Part shown: piece by piece, positions 10,974-22,602 of the stretch
Numbering within the stretch: position 1 is the first letter of the stretch
How the letters are laid out: each line of letters opens with the position of its first letter
Assembly: GCA_027422505.1 (NCBI GenBank)
Contig: JAPQWV010000018.1
Coordinates: 14,402,001 to 14,466,000 of the forward strand
Direction: 5' to 3'
From: Craterostigma plantagineum
Lineage: Eukaryota > Streptophyta > Magnoliopsida > Lamiales > Linderniaceae
DNA length: 64,000 nucleotides
Translations under genes and position numbers: made by a program
The notes under the pieces: model-generated
What the model was told of the DNA's origin: nothing
Databases searched by the model: none
Seen by the model: the letters and a program-made list of their open reading frames with translations, nothing else

Positions 10974-12171
10974 TATACACAACTTTGGTACGGTAATGTA
11001 GGTCATTTAGGTACTCTAAGTGTACGACATAGGGTACTGTATCGTTTCAGAAGTAGGTACCGTATAATTAAAGTAAGACTTCGAATTTAAGACTTGGCAA
11101 TATTTCGCAGAAATGAAGCATTTCAGTAGATGTTGATGTGGATAAAGGAATAGACAATTTCTGACTTTTTCTGTAATGATTGCACACTTTTCTGACGTTT
11201 TTCAGTCATGAGTGGACAGATTTCTGACATTTTCTATGTCATAAGTGGTTTGATTCTGACATACGAGGTATTAAATAATAAAAGACAGCTCATCTGACAT
11301 GTCAGTGACTTTCATAAAATGTTTCTTGTCATATGTAATTTTGGGTACTGCAACCGTGGCTGCGTTGGTACGCTTTAAACAAAACGACAGGTACCCCTAC
11401 AAAGATATTTAAGGTACGATGTCCCTTATATATATGATACGTCATACTAGGGTTAGTATTTTTCGAGGTCGATCGAATTACTTTTTCATCTCGAACCACC
11501 GTAGAACAGTAATATATAGTATTAAATACGTTTCAGATCAAATTCGGTGCATTAGGCCCCGCACGCATGAATAAATCTTGAATATCAAGATTCATTATAG
11601 TATAAGGATAGAAGCGATGACATCTACAACATAATTTGAATAATGTGGTGAGTGCTACATATGCGAATTCGGTGCATTAGGCTTTCATATTTTTTTTCAT
11701 TTCGTTATTGTTAGGTATTGTCAAAATCACGCAGGACAACGCGATTCGATTAGGACTGTATTTATTTTTCGATCGTATAACAAATGGTACGATATACTTT
11801 CATATCTGGGTACTGTATATGTGTAATTATAGATACGATAAACCTGCAGGTTATGGTACTATATAGGTAAATGATAAGGTACCTTCTGTAAAACACAAGG
11901 TACCTTAGTGTACACCAGATAAGATACTTCGGTGCGATATATACGGTACGGTATATATGTACGTAATTGTACGGTTAACCTGCATATTACGGTACTCTAT
12001 ATGTAAGCGATACGATACGGTACACTTGCATAGTGATACGGTGAAGCTGCAGATTATGGTACAGTATATGTAAATGATAAGGTATATGTAAATGATAAGG
12101 TACCTTAAAGTACAAGATAAGGTACCTTGCTGTACCACAGACAAGGTACTTCATATATAATGTTTATGGTA

Positions 12172-12220
<49 letters not shown>

Positions 12221-12548
12221 CAGTGGTACTGTTAACATGCATATTAAGGTACTCTGTATGTAAAAGTTCTGGTACGGTAATATCAAAGACAAGGTACTTC
12301 ATCTCTTCTGTGTATGGTACGCCATACATTTACATAATGGAACGGTTAAGCTGCATATTTTGGTACTCCGCATGTAAAAGATGTGATACGGTAATATACA
12401 AACAATACAAGGTTCTTCATATCTTCTGTTTTGGTACGGTATATTTGTACATAATGGTACGATTAGACTGCATATTATGGTACTCTGTATGTAAAGAAAA
12501 GGTACGACAATATAAAAACCTATGGTACTGCATAATATACAGGCAGAT
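10974..12548. repeat. GTAC-rich degenerate repeat region
   Basis: Words of the type GGTACGGTATAT, GGTACTCTGTATGTAA and AAGGTACCTT recur every 20-60 bp, with a degenerate unit of about 70-140 bp clearest at 11920-12500 (anchors such as CATATTA-GGTACTCTGTATG). A short run of TTCTGAC words lies at 11155-11270. Open frames here are only by-products of the repeats. Confidence 0.7.
12174..12218. repeat. (TA)n microsatellite
   Basis: An unbroken alternating TA tract of about 45 bp. Confidence 0.95.
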
Positions 12549-13030
12549 TTACAGAACTACACAACAAACGAACATCACTGAGTCATGAACAAACTCCAAA
12601 CAGTCTCAAAACAGTCTCATCCCCAACTCAAAGGAAGTTAACCTACATAAACAAAGTCCCCAAACAGTCTCACAGCATACTCAAGTAACTTAACCAAACA
12701 GATCAAAAATACGGACAGTCTCATAGAACTACACAACAAACGACATCACTGAGTCTCCAAACAGTCTCATCCCCAAGTCTAAGAACAACTTAATGAACAC
12801 ATCATCATCCCCATGTTGACTTCCATCGCATCCTCCTTGGACACATCATCGCATCCTCCTTCATTAGCCTCAACCTCATCCTCTTCCAAACAATACTGAG
12901 ACATGAACAAAATCCAAACAGTCTCAAAACGGTCGCCTCCCAAACTCAAAGGAAGTTAACCTACATAAACAAAGTCTCCAAACGGTCTCACATCATATTC
13001 AAGTAACTTAACCAAACAGATCAAGCATAC
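12549..13030. repeat. Direct repeats with AAACAGTCTCA words
   Basis: A ~125-bp block at 12585-12707 (containing GGAAGTTAACCTACATAAAC) recurs at 12900-13028 with few changes. A shorter related block lies between them at 12720-12790. No coding frame is supported. Confidence 0.75.
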
Positions 13031-13296
13031 AATTGTGATCGTCACATAAAATGCAAGCAGCCATAGAAGCAAGATACACTATAACGCTTTATCAATGCCA
13101 CAATTCGAGCAAACGAATGTGACATCTTAAGCATATCTGCAAAAAGTGAAACGGAGACCTTCTTTTAGCTTCTTTTTTATCTGGGGTCATGCTACCCTCC
13201 AAGTTGCTTATGGTAGATCAAAACAGCGGAGGATGACACCTTGAAGACAGCTCAGATCTGTTCCGCGGAGGCATTTCTGCAAAAAATCTACTGTAA

Positions 13297-13625
13297 AAAA
13301 GAAGTACCATTATATTCACACAAGGGGTACCAATTTGCCCAAATAGAGAGTACCAAAAGCAGTGATATGTAGTACCTAAATAAATTGACTCCATTCGAAA
13401 AACCATTTAACAAGCAGTACCATTTTATTCACACAAGGGGTACCAATTTGCCCAAACTGGGGGTACCAAATGCAGTGATTATGTAGTACCAAAATAAATT
13501 GACCTCATTTGAAAAAACCAGTTAACAAGCAGTACCAATTTATTCACACAAGGGGTACCACTTGGCCCAAACAGAGGGTACCAAATCCAGTGATAATGTA
13601 GTACCAAAACAAATTGACCCCATTA
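13297..13625. repeat. Three tandem copies of a ~113-117-bp GTACC repeat
   Basis: The unit holds ATTCACACAAGGGGTACCA, CAGTGAT-ATGTAGTACC and AAATTGACC. Copies start near 13302, 13413 and 13530 and are highly similar. Confidence 0.85.
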
Positions 13626-14210
13626 GAACAAATCAAAACCAACCCATTCCAAAAAAACCCAAATCGGCAACAATTAATCCACCCATCCGAAAATACAAGC
13701 ACAAAAAACCCCTAATCGAACAACAAATTGATGTTATTCCAAAAACACGCATCCATTGTTACGAACATTAACCAAAAATGCTTAAACCCAACGAATAATG
13801 GCAAAATCAAACTAGATACAAGCCTATTGAGGATGGAAATACTGCGACTAAATGCGACGACGTACGGTATTACTGCGAATGACTTACCTACCGATTTTAG
13901 AAGGGGAATACCACGACGAACGAGTGGACAGACGACGTTGAATCTGAAGCAACAACGAACACGGCTCGATTTCTGGGATTAAATCTGCGATTTGGGTTTG
14001 TGAGAGTGAGAACTTTTTTTCTTTAGGAATGAAAGAACGAGAAGAAGAAAACAGGTAAAATATGTAATAAAGTTGTTTTAGCAGGGGTAAATTCGTCAGT
14101 TAGGTACCTATCAGTAAAATAAAAATCAACTAGGTACCTAGATTAAAAATGGACCTGACAAGGGACTGATCTGTCTTATTTTTATTGATGTAGGTATTTA
14201 AGTGTTGAAT
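13626..14210. other. Right flank of the GTAC-rich element, probable terminal region
   Basis: Two TAGGTACC words and a passage at 14130-14200 (GGACCTGACAAGGGACTG) resemble, in reverse, the GTCAGG/GGTACC end of the small element at 6323. I suspect this is the right end of a larger DNA element reaching left towards the PMD fragment. No exact terminus was found. Confidence 0.35.
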
Positions 14211-14439
14211 CCCCTAAAACAAATCCTAATATCACTACATCGACTAATGTCCCAAAACGACGTATTTCATAAAAGACGGCTAGTAGTATCGTAGTAGGTA
14301 AGGAGAGTATTCGAAACTCTTTTAGTCACAACATATTTATATCATATGGTGTCTCATATATTAATCTCATCCTTCGAAGTATTATTTTGACCTAAGCCCA
14401 TAGCACACCTCAACATAGAAAAAAAAATTATAACTTGTC

Positions 14440-14957
14440 TCATTAAAAGGGTTGCAAAGGAATCGAATTGTTCGATTCGATATTCGATTCGAAACTTTAA
14501 GCTTTGAATTCAAATATTTACAATATGAATAAAAATAGTTTCTTGATTCGATAATTTCCAAATATGAATACAAAATCAAAGTATTCAATATGATTAGAAT
14601 ATCCTAATATTTTAATATAATATGTCATTCTATTAGAATATTTTAATTCATTATATATCGGATTAGTATTTTAATTCATTATATATCTTAAAGATAATAT
14701 TTTATTAAATCAATATATATATATATATATATATATATGTGGGAAATTCTATACGAACCCCAAATTACTGTATAAACCCCCTAATTAATTATAACTAAAT
14801 TTATTACAAGAAGTAAAATTTTCAATTTTCAATATCAGCAAATGTCGTTCGTTCAATCAAATCTTTATTAAATATTCGTATTCGTATTTGATTGTCATCC
14901 GAATACAAATAGATTGTGGCATTCGACTCGATTCGATTCGTTTGCAACCATAATGAC
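14440..14957. mobile_element. Small TIR element with TTCGATTCG termini
   Basis: The left end GGGTTGCAAAGGAATCGAAT and the reverse complement of the right end, GGTTGCAAACGAATCGAATC, match well, giving terminal inverted repeats of 25 bp or more around an AT-rich core. A (TA)n tract is inside (about 14711-14737). Exact ends and target duplication are uncertain. It could be a hAT-type MITE. Confidence 0.55.
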
Positions 14958-15399
14958 CACTGAACAAGCATTAATCAGGAAATTGATTGTACGATGTAAT
15001 TTTTTTTACTAATAATCCCATTTGTATAGGAATAATTAGTGACATGCAGCAATCTTTAAAAAAGGCTCCTATTACATACACCTCATATTATCCGAAATTC
15101 TACATGGCCTAACAATAACCCACCACAAACCACGAAATAAACGACAATGAAAACAATATCGTCATTGACGTCGATCGATCTTTGTCCTTTTTCTAAGAGT
15201 AAATTACGTTTCAGGCCCTCTTATTAAGCTATTTTCATTTGAATTCAGGCCCCATTGCTTTAAATTTAAGTTTAAAGAACCCATCTCAAGTTTGCCTTAG
15301 AGTTAAGGACCCATTTGTGCTAAAATGACCCATTCGCCCTCGACTGCTGCGAAAAATTAAATATCTATACCATCATCGTTCACGTCTTAGTTTTTGTAG
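14958..15399. other. Element edge, no gene
   Basis: Nothing coding is seen. The passage 15200-15310 (CAGGCCCTCTTATTAAGC, TTCAGGCCCC, TTAAGGACCC) resembles, in reverse, 3540-3660 and also the sequence starting near 63285. It probably is the terminus of a DNA element family whose interior has the repeats at 15400-16395. Confidence 0.4.
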
Positions 15400-16395
15400 A
15401 TCGATGATTCTTCCAACACCCATAACGCCCTGAAATCTCAGAAATCTACGATATTATTGAGCGAAAAAGATAAAATCGACCTCAATTTCTCATGGGTCCT
15501 CGTAACCAATGAAAATTTTCGATGTTAGTTGCAATATGCTTCAAACTCAATTCGAAATTTTTTGTACAAACAAGAGTGAAATCTTGACGTTTGTGCTCGA
15601 ATAATGTGGATTCACACCAATTCGGATGTGGATCTTAGTAATCGACACGAAATAACAACGAATTTTGCCGCGACCTAAGATCCAAACATTTTCAATTTAA
15701 GTAACAATCACTTTATCTGGGTACCATTTTCTGCTCGTACGGAAACTCTACCATCAAAACTTTACCAGATTCTTAACATTGAGGAGTAATTGTTGCCTCA
15801 GTAATAAATAATTAAAAACAGTAATGTTTTGTTTCATAATGACTACATGCAATGATGCAACTAGTACAGACTAGGGTGCCAAGAGGAAGATAAAAATTTC
15901 AGTAACACATCACTTTATCTGGGTACCACTTTTTGCTATTTTGGAAACCCTACTTCAAAAACAATAACAGATTTCTAATATTGAGGAATAAATGTTGCCA
16001 CATTTATAACAAATAATGAGAAAATAATAACGATTTGTTTCCTATAATAACTACATGCAACTAGTACGGACTAGGGCGTCAAGAGGAAGATCAAAAATTC
16101 GTACGACACCCAAGATTCTCTGAAATCGCAGAAATCTTCAACATTAGTAACCGAAAAAGGTAAAACCGATCTCAATTTCTCATGGGTTCTCATAAACAAG
16201 GACAATTTATGTTAAGTAGGAATAATGCTTCAAACATAATTCGAAAATTTTGGTAAAAAAACGAGTGAATCGACTTTTACGCTCGAATAATGAGTATCCA
16301 CACCAATTCGGATGTAGGTCTTAGTCGACATGAAATAACAATGAATTTTGCTGCGAACTAAGATCGAAACATTTTCAATTTCAGTAATACATCAC
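15400..16395 (-). repeat. A-B-B-A repeat block related to the 1-3.2-kb array
   Basis: A ~290-bp unit A (15400-15690) recurs at 16100-16385. Between them a ~202-bp unit B, with CACTTTATCTGGGTACCA, occurs twice (from about 15700 and 15900). Unit A contains CCTCAATTTCTCATGGGT, the reverse complement of the anchor of the 314-bp array, so it belongs to the same family in opposite orientation. A third B unit begins at about 16382 and is cut off by the retroelement fragment at 16397. Confidence 0.75.
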
Positions 16396-16860
16396 TAAAG
16401 CGGCGAATTGGTCTCGCTCAGACAAGGTTTACGTCTGGCACGAGGTCGATTGTGGGCTGACGGACCTGGGCGCTGAATTCCCCGAGCCTCTAGAAATTGA
16501 GGGTGTGGGGCCAGTCCCGGTTCACTCAGACACTGCCGGACCTTCCCATTCCTCCGGCTATCATGAGGGCGAGTCATCAGGGGTCGCTCCTTACGCCTCA
16601 GCCGCCGACCTTCACACATTGCGCCAGGAAATGCTACGCTACAATGAGAAGGCCCTGAGACGCGATGAGGAGACACGACGGCGCCAGGAAGAGTATGACC
16701 GTCGAAACGAGGAAGCCCACCAATGCTACCGCGAGGAGCAACAACGCTATGAGCAGCCCCTTAAAGCCATGGAAGACGCGGTCAGACGATCACAGGATCA
16801 CTGGCGTTCCTTCGCCCTCGGCAGCCCTCACCACCACCACCTTAGTTTTCGACTTCAGTT
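16394..16860 (+). pseudogene. Retroelement ORF remnant with charged coiled-coil segment
   Basis: The open frame (GCGGCGAATTGGTCTCG onwards) starts without an ATG and reads about 155 codons with retrotransposon-like composition: an SDKVYVWHEV segment, a Gly/Ser/Pro-rich linker, then a strongly charged helix (ALRRDEETRRRQEEYDRRNE) likely to form a coiled coil. Such segments occur in the C-terminal ORFs of Athila-like elements. No enzyme motif is seen. It is a 5'-truncated piece of the element ending at 20117. Confidence 0.45.
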
Positions 16861-18451
16861 GGGATATTTCTTGTGTAAAACACTTTGTGTGTTTGGTCTA
16901 GTCATCCAGACACTTTTGATGATTATGACTCGTTTTGCTGTTTACTTCTTATTTCCATCGTGCGTTTAATTTTCTTTTCAGTGTTTTCAGGAAACGTGTC
17001 ATAATTTACGCCACTACGACCCAAATTATTCACAATCAGTGCAGCAACCATGTTCAAATTCATCAAATGCTAGAGGCAGGACCACGCCAATTTTTCAGGG
17101 GAGTCACGTTCTTTTCAACTTCTTTTACTTTCCTGTTATTTATTTTACACGTTGCGGACAACGTGAATTTTAAGTGTGGGGAGGGGGAATTGTGTTGGGA
17201 ATTTTGTTGAAAATTTACTTGAAAATTTTTTATGATGTGATGTGGTTATTAAATCTATAGAAGTCTGGCATGATTGTTTGCGTTCATATCGAAGTTGGAG
17301 TGATACTAGGGAGTCTAGTGAGTGATAAAGACATGCATCCATGATTTAGTCTTTTCAGCATGAATAGATATAGTATTACTTTGAGAGATTCACACATAAC
17401 CCATGTTCCATTGTGAGAGTTTGAGCTGACGAGCTTTTGCTCATTTTTCTTGGTTGTGTGAGTAGTGCATAATTTATGTCTCTCTAGAACTTGCTCGTTT
17501 GATACGCATTGAAACTGCTTGAAGTATGTTTTGCATGAATATGACGAAAGCATTAGGAAATAAGTCCACGGCCAAAGTTCCCAACCACGCCTGATCACCG
17601 TAGTTAACCACTTTGAGCCTAAGCTTATTTATTTCTCAAACCTCGTATATCATAACCCTCTGACCTAAATAAGCCTCCAGAGATCATCTGAACCCGAGTT
17701 AAGCGGAAGTGAAGGTCAAATGTCAAAGTCGAAAAGCGCAGAGATGACGGCCCGCCGGATTGCGAACATTTTGTTGAAAAGAAAAAAAAAAGAGAAGAAG
17801 AAAAGAAAAAAATTCTGTGAAAGTGAAGCATGAGGAGAATAAGCTGCTGTGAAGAAAAGAAAAGAAGCTTTCCTTCGATAATCTTCCAGTCTCGTGAATT
17901 CCACATCATCTCTCATTGTGTGACTTGGGAGAAGAAAGGCTTTGTGGAACGCAGCAGAAATAAAAAGAATATGAAGACGACGTAACTAGAAAGGCTAATT
18001 CTTGGCGCGCTTTAGACAATGACATGAAGACCGACACGACTGCTACTCATATGTGATTCCACTACCACCTCATTACTATCTGAACCCATTTAACTTGGAA
18101 AAGACCTTCCGATTCATGCTAACTGCTTTATTTAGTAGACGTGCGATTGACTTGCAAGCATATGGTTTAGACTAGATTATTGCATGAATTGAGCGATTCA
18201 CCGATTTATTAGCCTATACACTGAGTGATCTGAGTGAATCCCTGCGAGGTGTGGATCTCGATTAGTAGTGCTAAGAAAATTCGTGTCGATAAGTGCTGAT
18301 TATTGTTGTAGTGTCCATATTTGCTTGCTTGATTCCATTTTGTGTTTTCCATCTGCGTTGGTGAATTGTGAATGGTCATGCCACTATCTTGTTACCTTTT
18401 CTTGCTTCTAATTTGCTTGAGGACAAGCAAAAGCTTAAGTGTGGGGAGGTT
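16397..18451 (+). mobile_element. Internal 3' region of an Athila-like (Ty3/Gypsy) LTR element
   Basis: This 2-kb stretch ends in the polypurine-type signature CAAAAGCTTAAGTGTGGGGAGG immediately before an LTR, the layout of plant Athila/Tat elements. A second TAAGTGTGGGGAGG occurs at 17173, so the region may be internally duplicated. It starts abruptly inside a B repeat (16382-16396). The 5' LTR, primer site and pol are absent, so this is a truncated copy. The lineage is inferred from the signature, not from an enzyme domain. Confidence 0.65.
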
Positions 18452-20117
18452 TGATAAACGTATTTTAATACGTTTATTGTTGTGTTTATTTGGGTTATAA
18501 TAGGATATTTTTTGGTTATTCCATGCATTTCTTGGCTCTATTTACACACATTTAAATATTGTAGGACCTTCGAATGATTATCGTGGGAAAAGAAACGAAA
18601 ACGAGGCGAAAACAACGCGAAAAGGACCGAGTATGAAGCTGTCAGGCAACGTTCACGGCCGTGAATCACCTCGCATGAGGCCGTGAACGCGGGTAGTGAG
18701 TTCAATAGATATAAGCCTCACGTGTCACGGCCGTGAAAATCTATGCAATTGACCGTGAATCACGGCAGAGAACTCCAAGAAGATATGTTCACCTTATCAC
18801 GGCCGTGACTGGCATGGATGAGGCCGTGAAGGGCGACAGAGACTTGGAGGTAAAGTCACGGCCGTGAGTCGTTGCGCACTAAGCCGTGAACGATGGCAGA
18901 GGCTTTAACAAAGAAAAGACCTCGAATGTCACGTACGTGAAGCCTTATGCAATAAGCCGTGAATTGAGGCAGAGAGCTCAACGAAGGAAAAGTCTACCTA
19001 TTCACGGCTGTGAATGTTGTTGCTACTGGCCGTGAGCTGCAACCGAAAGTCAAGATTTAGGGTTTAAGCCGTCATCACGGCCGTGACTCCTAATGCACGA
19101 GACCGTGAAGGGTTTAAAAGATGCGAAAAGTCAGCCTAAATGCAAAGTTCACGGCCGTGAAGGCCTGTTAAGAAGCCGTGAACGTCAGGGTTTTGGCCCA
19201 AATTCAATGCATAAAAAGGGAGTTCTTCTCAGAACTCAAAAATAACTTCAGAGGGACGAAACTTAGAGAAAAAATAGAGGAGGAAGAACACTAAAAGCAG
19301 CCCGGTGATTCGGAGAAGCTCAAAGGACGATCCAACAACGAAGCCACGCCTAGTCGATCGAGGAACGAGAGCTCCACCTCAGAAACACCATATTCACTTC
19401 TTAGGGAAGTTTCTATGAGTTCTCTATACTCGTTTCCTTTGAATCTCGTTGTTGTTTTGCCTAATATGAGTAGCTAATCCTCTTGTGTGTTTGGGGGTAG
19501 ATGAACGTTGATGTCGTAGTTAAGGCGTAGAAAAATCGTGAACACGTGTATTCGACTATTTATCGTTATATGATATTGCTTCTTTGTCTCAATATGTCTA
19601 TGTGTTGATATGAATGTATGTACATCGTTTAGGGCGACAGCTAAATAACGATTAGGCCGTTCATAGACGTCAGGATTCGAGTATAGGGCGACAGCAAATC
19701 CGTGAGTGGGTAGGAAATTACTACGATTAGTCGATAATCACGTATGAGCGATATTCCGTAGCCTTAGTGATAGCACCGAGCGGGATTCGAATCCCGAACA
19801 CATATTTGTCATCTTAAGTCACTCGTATTATTTCTAGTTGCACTTTCTTAATCTTCCAATCCTTTAAGTTGTTCTGATAAATTAGTTCGTAGTATAAACA
19901 AATCCTGCTATTTTATTTAGGCTAAATATCGAGTCGATAGGTTAATACTAGTATTCATTTTATTCCTCGTGTTCGATACTCGGATATTCACTATAGCTAT
20001 ATTACAAACGATAGGTACACTGTTTATCGCGCGTGATTCTAGTTATAATATATTCGTTTTAATTTTTATTTGACGTACTCGCACGAACCGTTATTTAAAC
20101 ATACACGCACGCGATCA
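18452..20117 (+). mobile_element. 3' LTR of the Athila-like element, 1.67 kb
   Basis: It begins TGATAAACGTATTTTAATAC right after the polypurine tract and ends CACGCGATCA. The same LTR family appears in reverse at 39670-41956, where the ends TGATAAACG and CGATCA match, which fixes both boundaries. The LTR carries an array of TCACGGCCGTGA palindromes (18652-19163) and, further on, GGGCGACAGC repeats at 19632 and 19687. After 20117 there is no primer-binding site, so this is the right-hand LTR. Confidence 0.8.
18652..19163. repeat. Array of TCACGGCCGTGA palindromes
   Basis: Eight near-perfect palindromes with core CACGGCCGTG occur at about 18654, 18726, 18798, 18857, 18930 (CACGTACGTG variant), 19003 (CACGGCTGTG variant), 19077 and 19151, some 60-75 bp apart. 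Between neighbours lies a half-site GCCGTGAA. The same motif occurs at least four times in the related LTR at 41395-41775. Confidence 0.9.
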
Positions 20118-20948
20118 GCGCTGCGTGATGAAAACTTAGCAGTTGCTCGCTGCCCGACAGTTGTGTGCGTCTTTGAGTATTTTCGTCGAACACCTAGTGA
20201 GCAACCGAAGAAGCCACAGCTGTTCAGCTCAGCTCTTCAGCTATGTGCTGCTCCCACCTTGGCCTTGCTGCCGTGTGGTTTTGGGAGGTGGTTGAGAGGT
20301 TAGATCTCTGAGATGGGTTGGGTCGTGCAAGTGAGTTTGAGTGGAGAGGTAGATGCTTGATGGTGAAAAATGTTCGGCCTCCTCCCACCTTTTCGGCTTC
20401 GATGGTGTACCTAGTTGGTGAGGTGCTTCCTTGAGGTGGGTGAGAAGTGATGTTCGATTGTGTGGAGAGGTCGATCCTCTAGAGCTCGGCTTGTAAGCCC
20501 CCCTTTTGTAGATGATGAAGATTGAACAAATAAGCACCCATCCGTAAAATCAGATAGCAAAATCTTCTTTTCTTCCTTGCATTCGTCAATATGCCGCCAC
20601 GTTTGTCTGCTCGGTGTGCTACGCCGTAAGATTGTGTGCTTGTGGGGTTTCTTTGTTGCAAGGCTTCGTTTGTCTCTCTTCTTATATTCCCTTTATATTA
20701 TTCATCAAAGACTTGGGCTTTCATTTTGGGCTGAATTGTACTCTTCGGCCCAATTGATTTGGGCCGATATTTGGTTCGATGATTCCTCAAATTTATTTCA
20801 AGCCCGAATATTCCCGGCTGTAATTGTTTCTCCAATATCTGTCGAATATGCAATATAAACGTAAAAGCGTAACATTCAAAGAAATTAATATTAATATCAA
20901 CCGATAATACGCTTTTACGGGCTATAAATATACTACAAATTCCATTTA
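20118..20948. other. Unassigned segment between LTR and MULE, possible LTR on minus strand
   Basis: Read on the minus strand it begins TGATAAATGGAATTTGTAG exactly where the MULE coding similarity stops, and has a TATAAAGGG-like box near 20690-20700. That is how an LTR would look, but I found no partner copy, primer site or matching end. No gene is supported here. Confidence 0.3.
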
Positions 20949-22552
20949 TCAAAATACATGGGTGACGATCCGAAATAAGGTAAACCGATTGATTCTCAAA
21001 ACAAATGTGTTCAAATGGTTAAGATCAAGTCCATGAATGCATACTTTCTGCCGTGATAATGGCAAGCGCCAGGAGAAGGCGTTTTGGTTGGCGTCCAGCG
21101 ACGTAGCAATCAATAGTTTGTGTCTATATTTGGAGTATAAATGCGTACCATCGACACAAACAACTTTGCGACAATGTTTGAAGCCATCGATGCTCGGTTT
21201 AAAAACCCAAAAAACATACCTGAGTTGGAAGTGTCCAGGTCTCCCTGTCTGCATATCGCGCCACTTCACGATTGTCCCTGGATTGTAATGCTGCAACGCT
21301 TTCATAAATGTTGGGAGTTTGGTAACAGACTCTTCCCACGTACCGTAAATATTTTTCATAGCTCTTTTCAGACCATGCCAAGCTTGACTATATGAGATTT
21401 CGTAGCCATATTTATCTTCCACAAGTTGTTGGACATTCTTGGGTAGGAATTGCGGATCGACTTTCACTGTTCCAACCAACGAATCAGCAATAAAATTTCG
21501 AGAGATATTACGGTGTGTGCTCGCCAGCTCAGTCATATAGCAAGTGTGTGGTCTTTCAAATTTTGTAATAGACTAGTAACCTTTTTTGGCTTGAAGGATG
21601 CCCTCAGTCTCCAAGGGCAATCAGTCGTGTGATCGCATTGAACACTCTAACGTGTACTGCTGCTCTCGTTGACGTAATACTAACGTCTAGCAACCCTGAT
21701 CGAAAAATCGTCGAAGGCACGTTGTAAATGTTTCTTAGTTGGGAAAGTTATACCTCGACAAAACATATGGTTATCTTTATCGTAAAACTCCCCGTAACCA
21801 CCGTAGTCGTCACCACCAGGAGGTGGCATTTGGTACGTCTAGAAAAATGAGATGGACTGAAACATCATTGGAGCAGCAGAGTCGAGTGGAGTGGTATCAT
21901 CTGGCGCATAGTCGTCGTTGTTCTCATCGGGTTAGTTGGAATCGGGTAACTCGGACAGTGGATCCTTATCGTCTCCTTCCGAATCACTAACACCGTCTTC
22001 CTCGGGTTCAAGAACGAAATCTGGTTCGGGTTCTAACACGGATTCCACCATATTGAATGGAACACCAAGCGTCGGCATCTCCAAGGAAACATTGTTGAAC
22101 CCTGCCGTAAAATGTCGGGAAATCCGGATATGTAAACTCGAAGAACCAATTTCAAACGCAGGAAACTCGCGGCGCTCCTCAAATTTCCGACGAGGCTCTT
22201 CGTTCAAATCAAAATTTGAATTTTCAATTATTTCAACAAAAACCTCAAAACAAGTGTTCTCCGAATCGGGATGTATGAAAAATTGCAAATCGTTGTCGTT
22301 GGAGATTTGGAGTAGCTGATGAAAGTGGCGGAAATGTTGAAAGTATTCATTTTTTGCATGGACAATCAACGAACAATGACTGCTATCAGCACCCGTAATT
22401 TCGAACAACAACGACATAAACATCGAAAAACTGGTGTTGCGACGAATTTGCCTATATGCAATAGGTCGGATATTATATTTGACAATAGAATCGGATGATT
22501 GAATTATTTCACCGGCGAAATATACTATGACTTGTACACGACTCGTCGCCAT
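20949..22552 (-). pseudogene. Broken MULE (MuDR-type) transposase
   Basis: Three minus-strand pieces align in order with a Mutator-like transposase. The N-terminal part (22552-21932, starting MATSRVQVIVYF) has the poorly conserved acidic leader of the family. A middle part at about 21730-21590 shows FPTKKHLQRAF and CDHTTDCPWRLRAS, the DNA-binding domain, but carries in-frame stops. The third piece (21536-20949) has IADSLVGTVKVDPQF, GYEISYSQAW and FKHCRKVVCVDGTHLYSKY, with the first catalytic Asp in VDGTHL. A frameshift follows NAFSW. The correct frame then reaches ISDRH, holding the second Asp, just before the sequence is cut off at about 20950. The C-terminal half with the catalytic Glu is missing. 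It cannot act as a transposase. Confidence 0.85.
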
Positions 22553-22602
22553 TTTTGTGCTGTGTTTTAAAAATCGAAAGATGGGGTGGGTATTTATAGA
22601 GA

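Noticed and set aside
11905..12588. Frames rich in Tyr and Ile on both strands
   Set aside because: They follow from (TA)n and GTAC repeats, with no domain and no conserved start.
13562..13982. Two overlapping frames of 69-84 codons
   Set aside because: They cover the third copy of the 115-bp repeat and following low-complexity DNA, with no recognisable domain.
17625..17916. Phe/Ser-rich minus-strand frames
   Set aside because: They arise from an AAAAGAAG-rich stretch inside the retroelement and match no family.
18652..19163. Possible CRISPR-like array
   Set aside because: Regular palindromes and spacers resemble one superficially, but this is plant LTR sequence, spacers contain half-sites, and no cas genes exist.
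20070..20537. Frames on both strands after the Athila-like LTR
   Set aside because: Opposing overlapping frames with no motif. The region is unassigned DNA, possibly an LTR.
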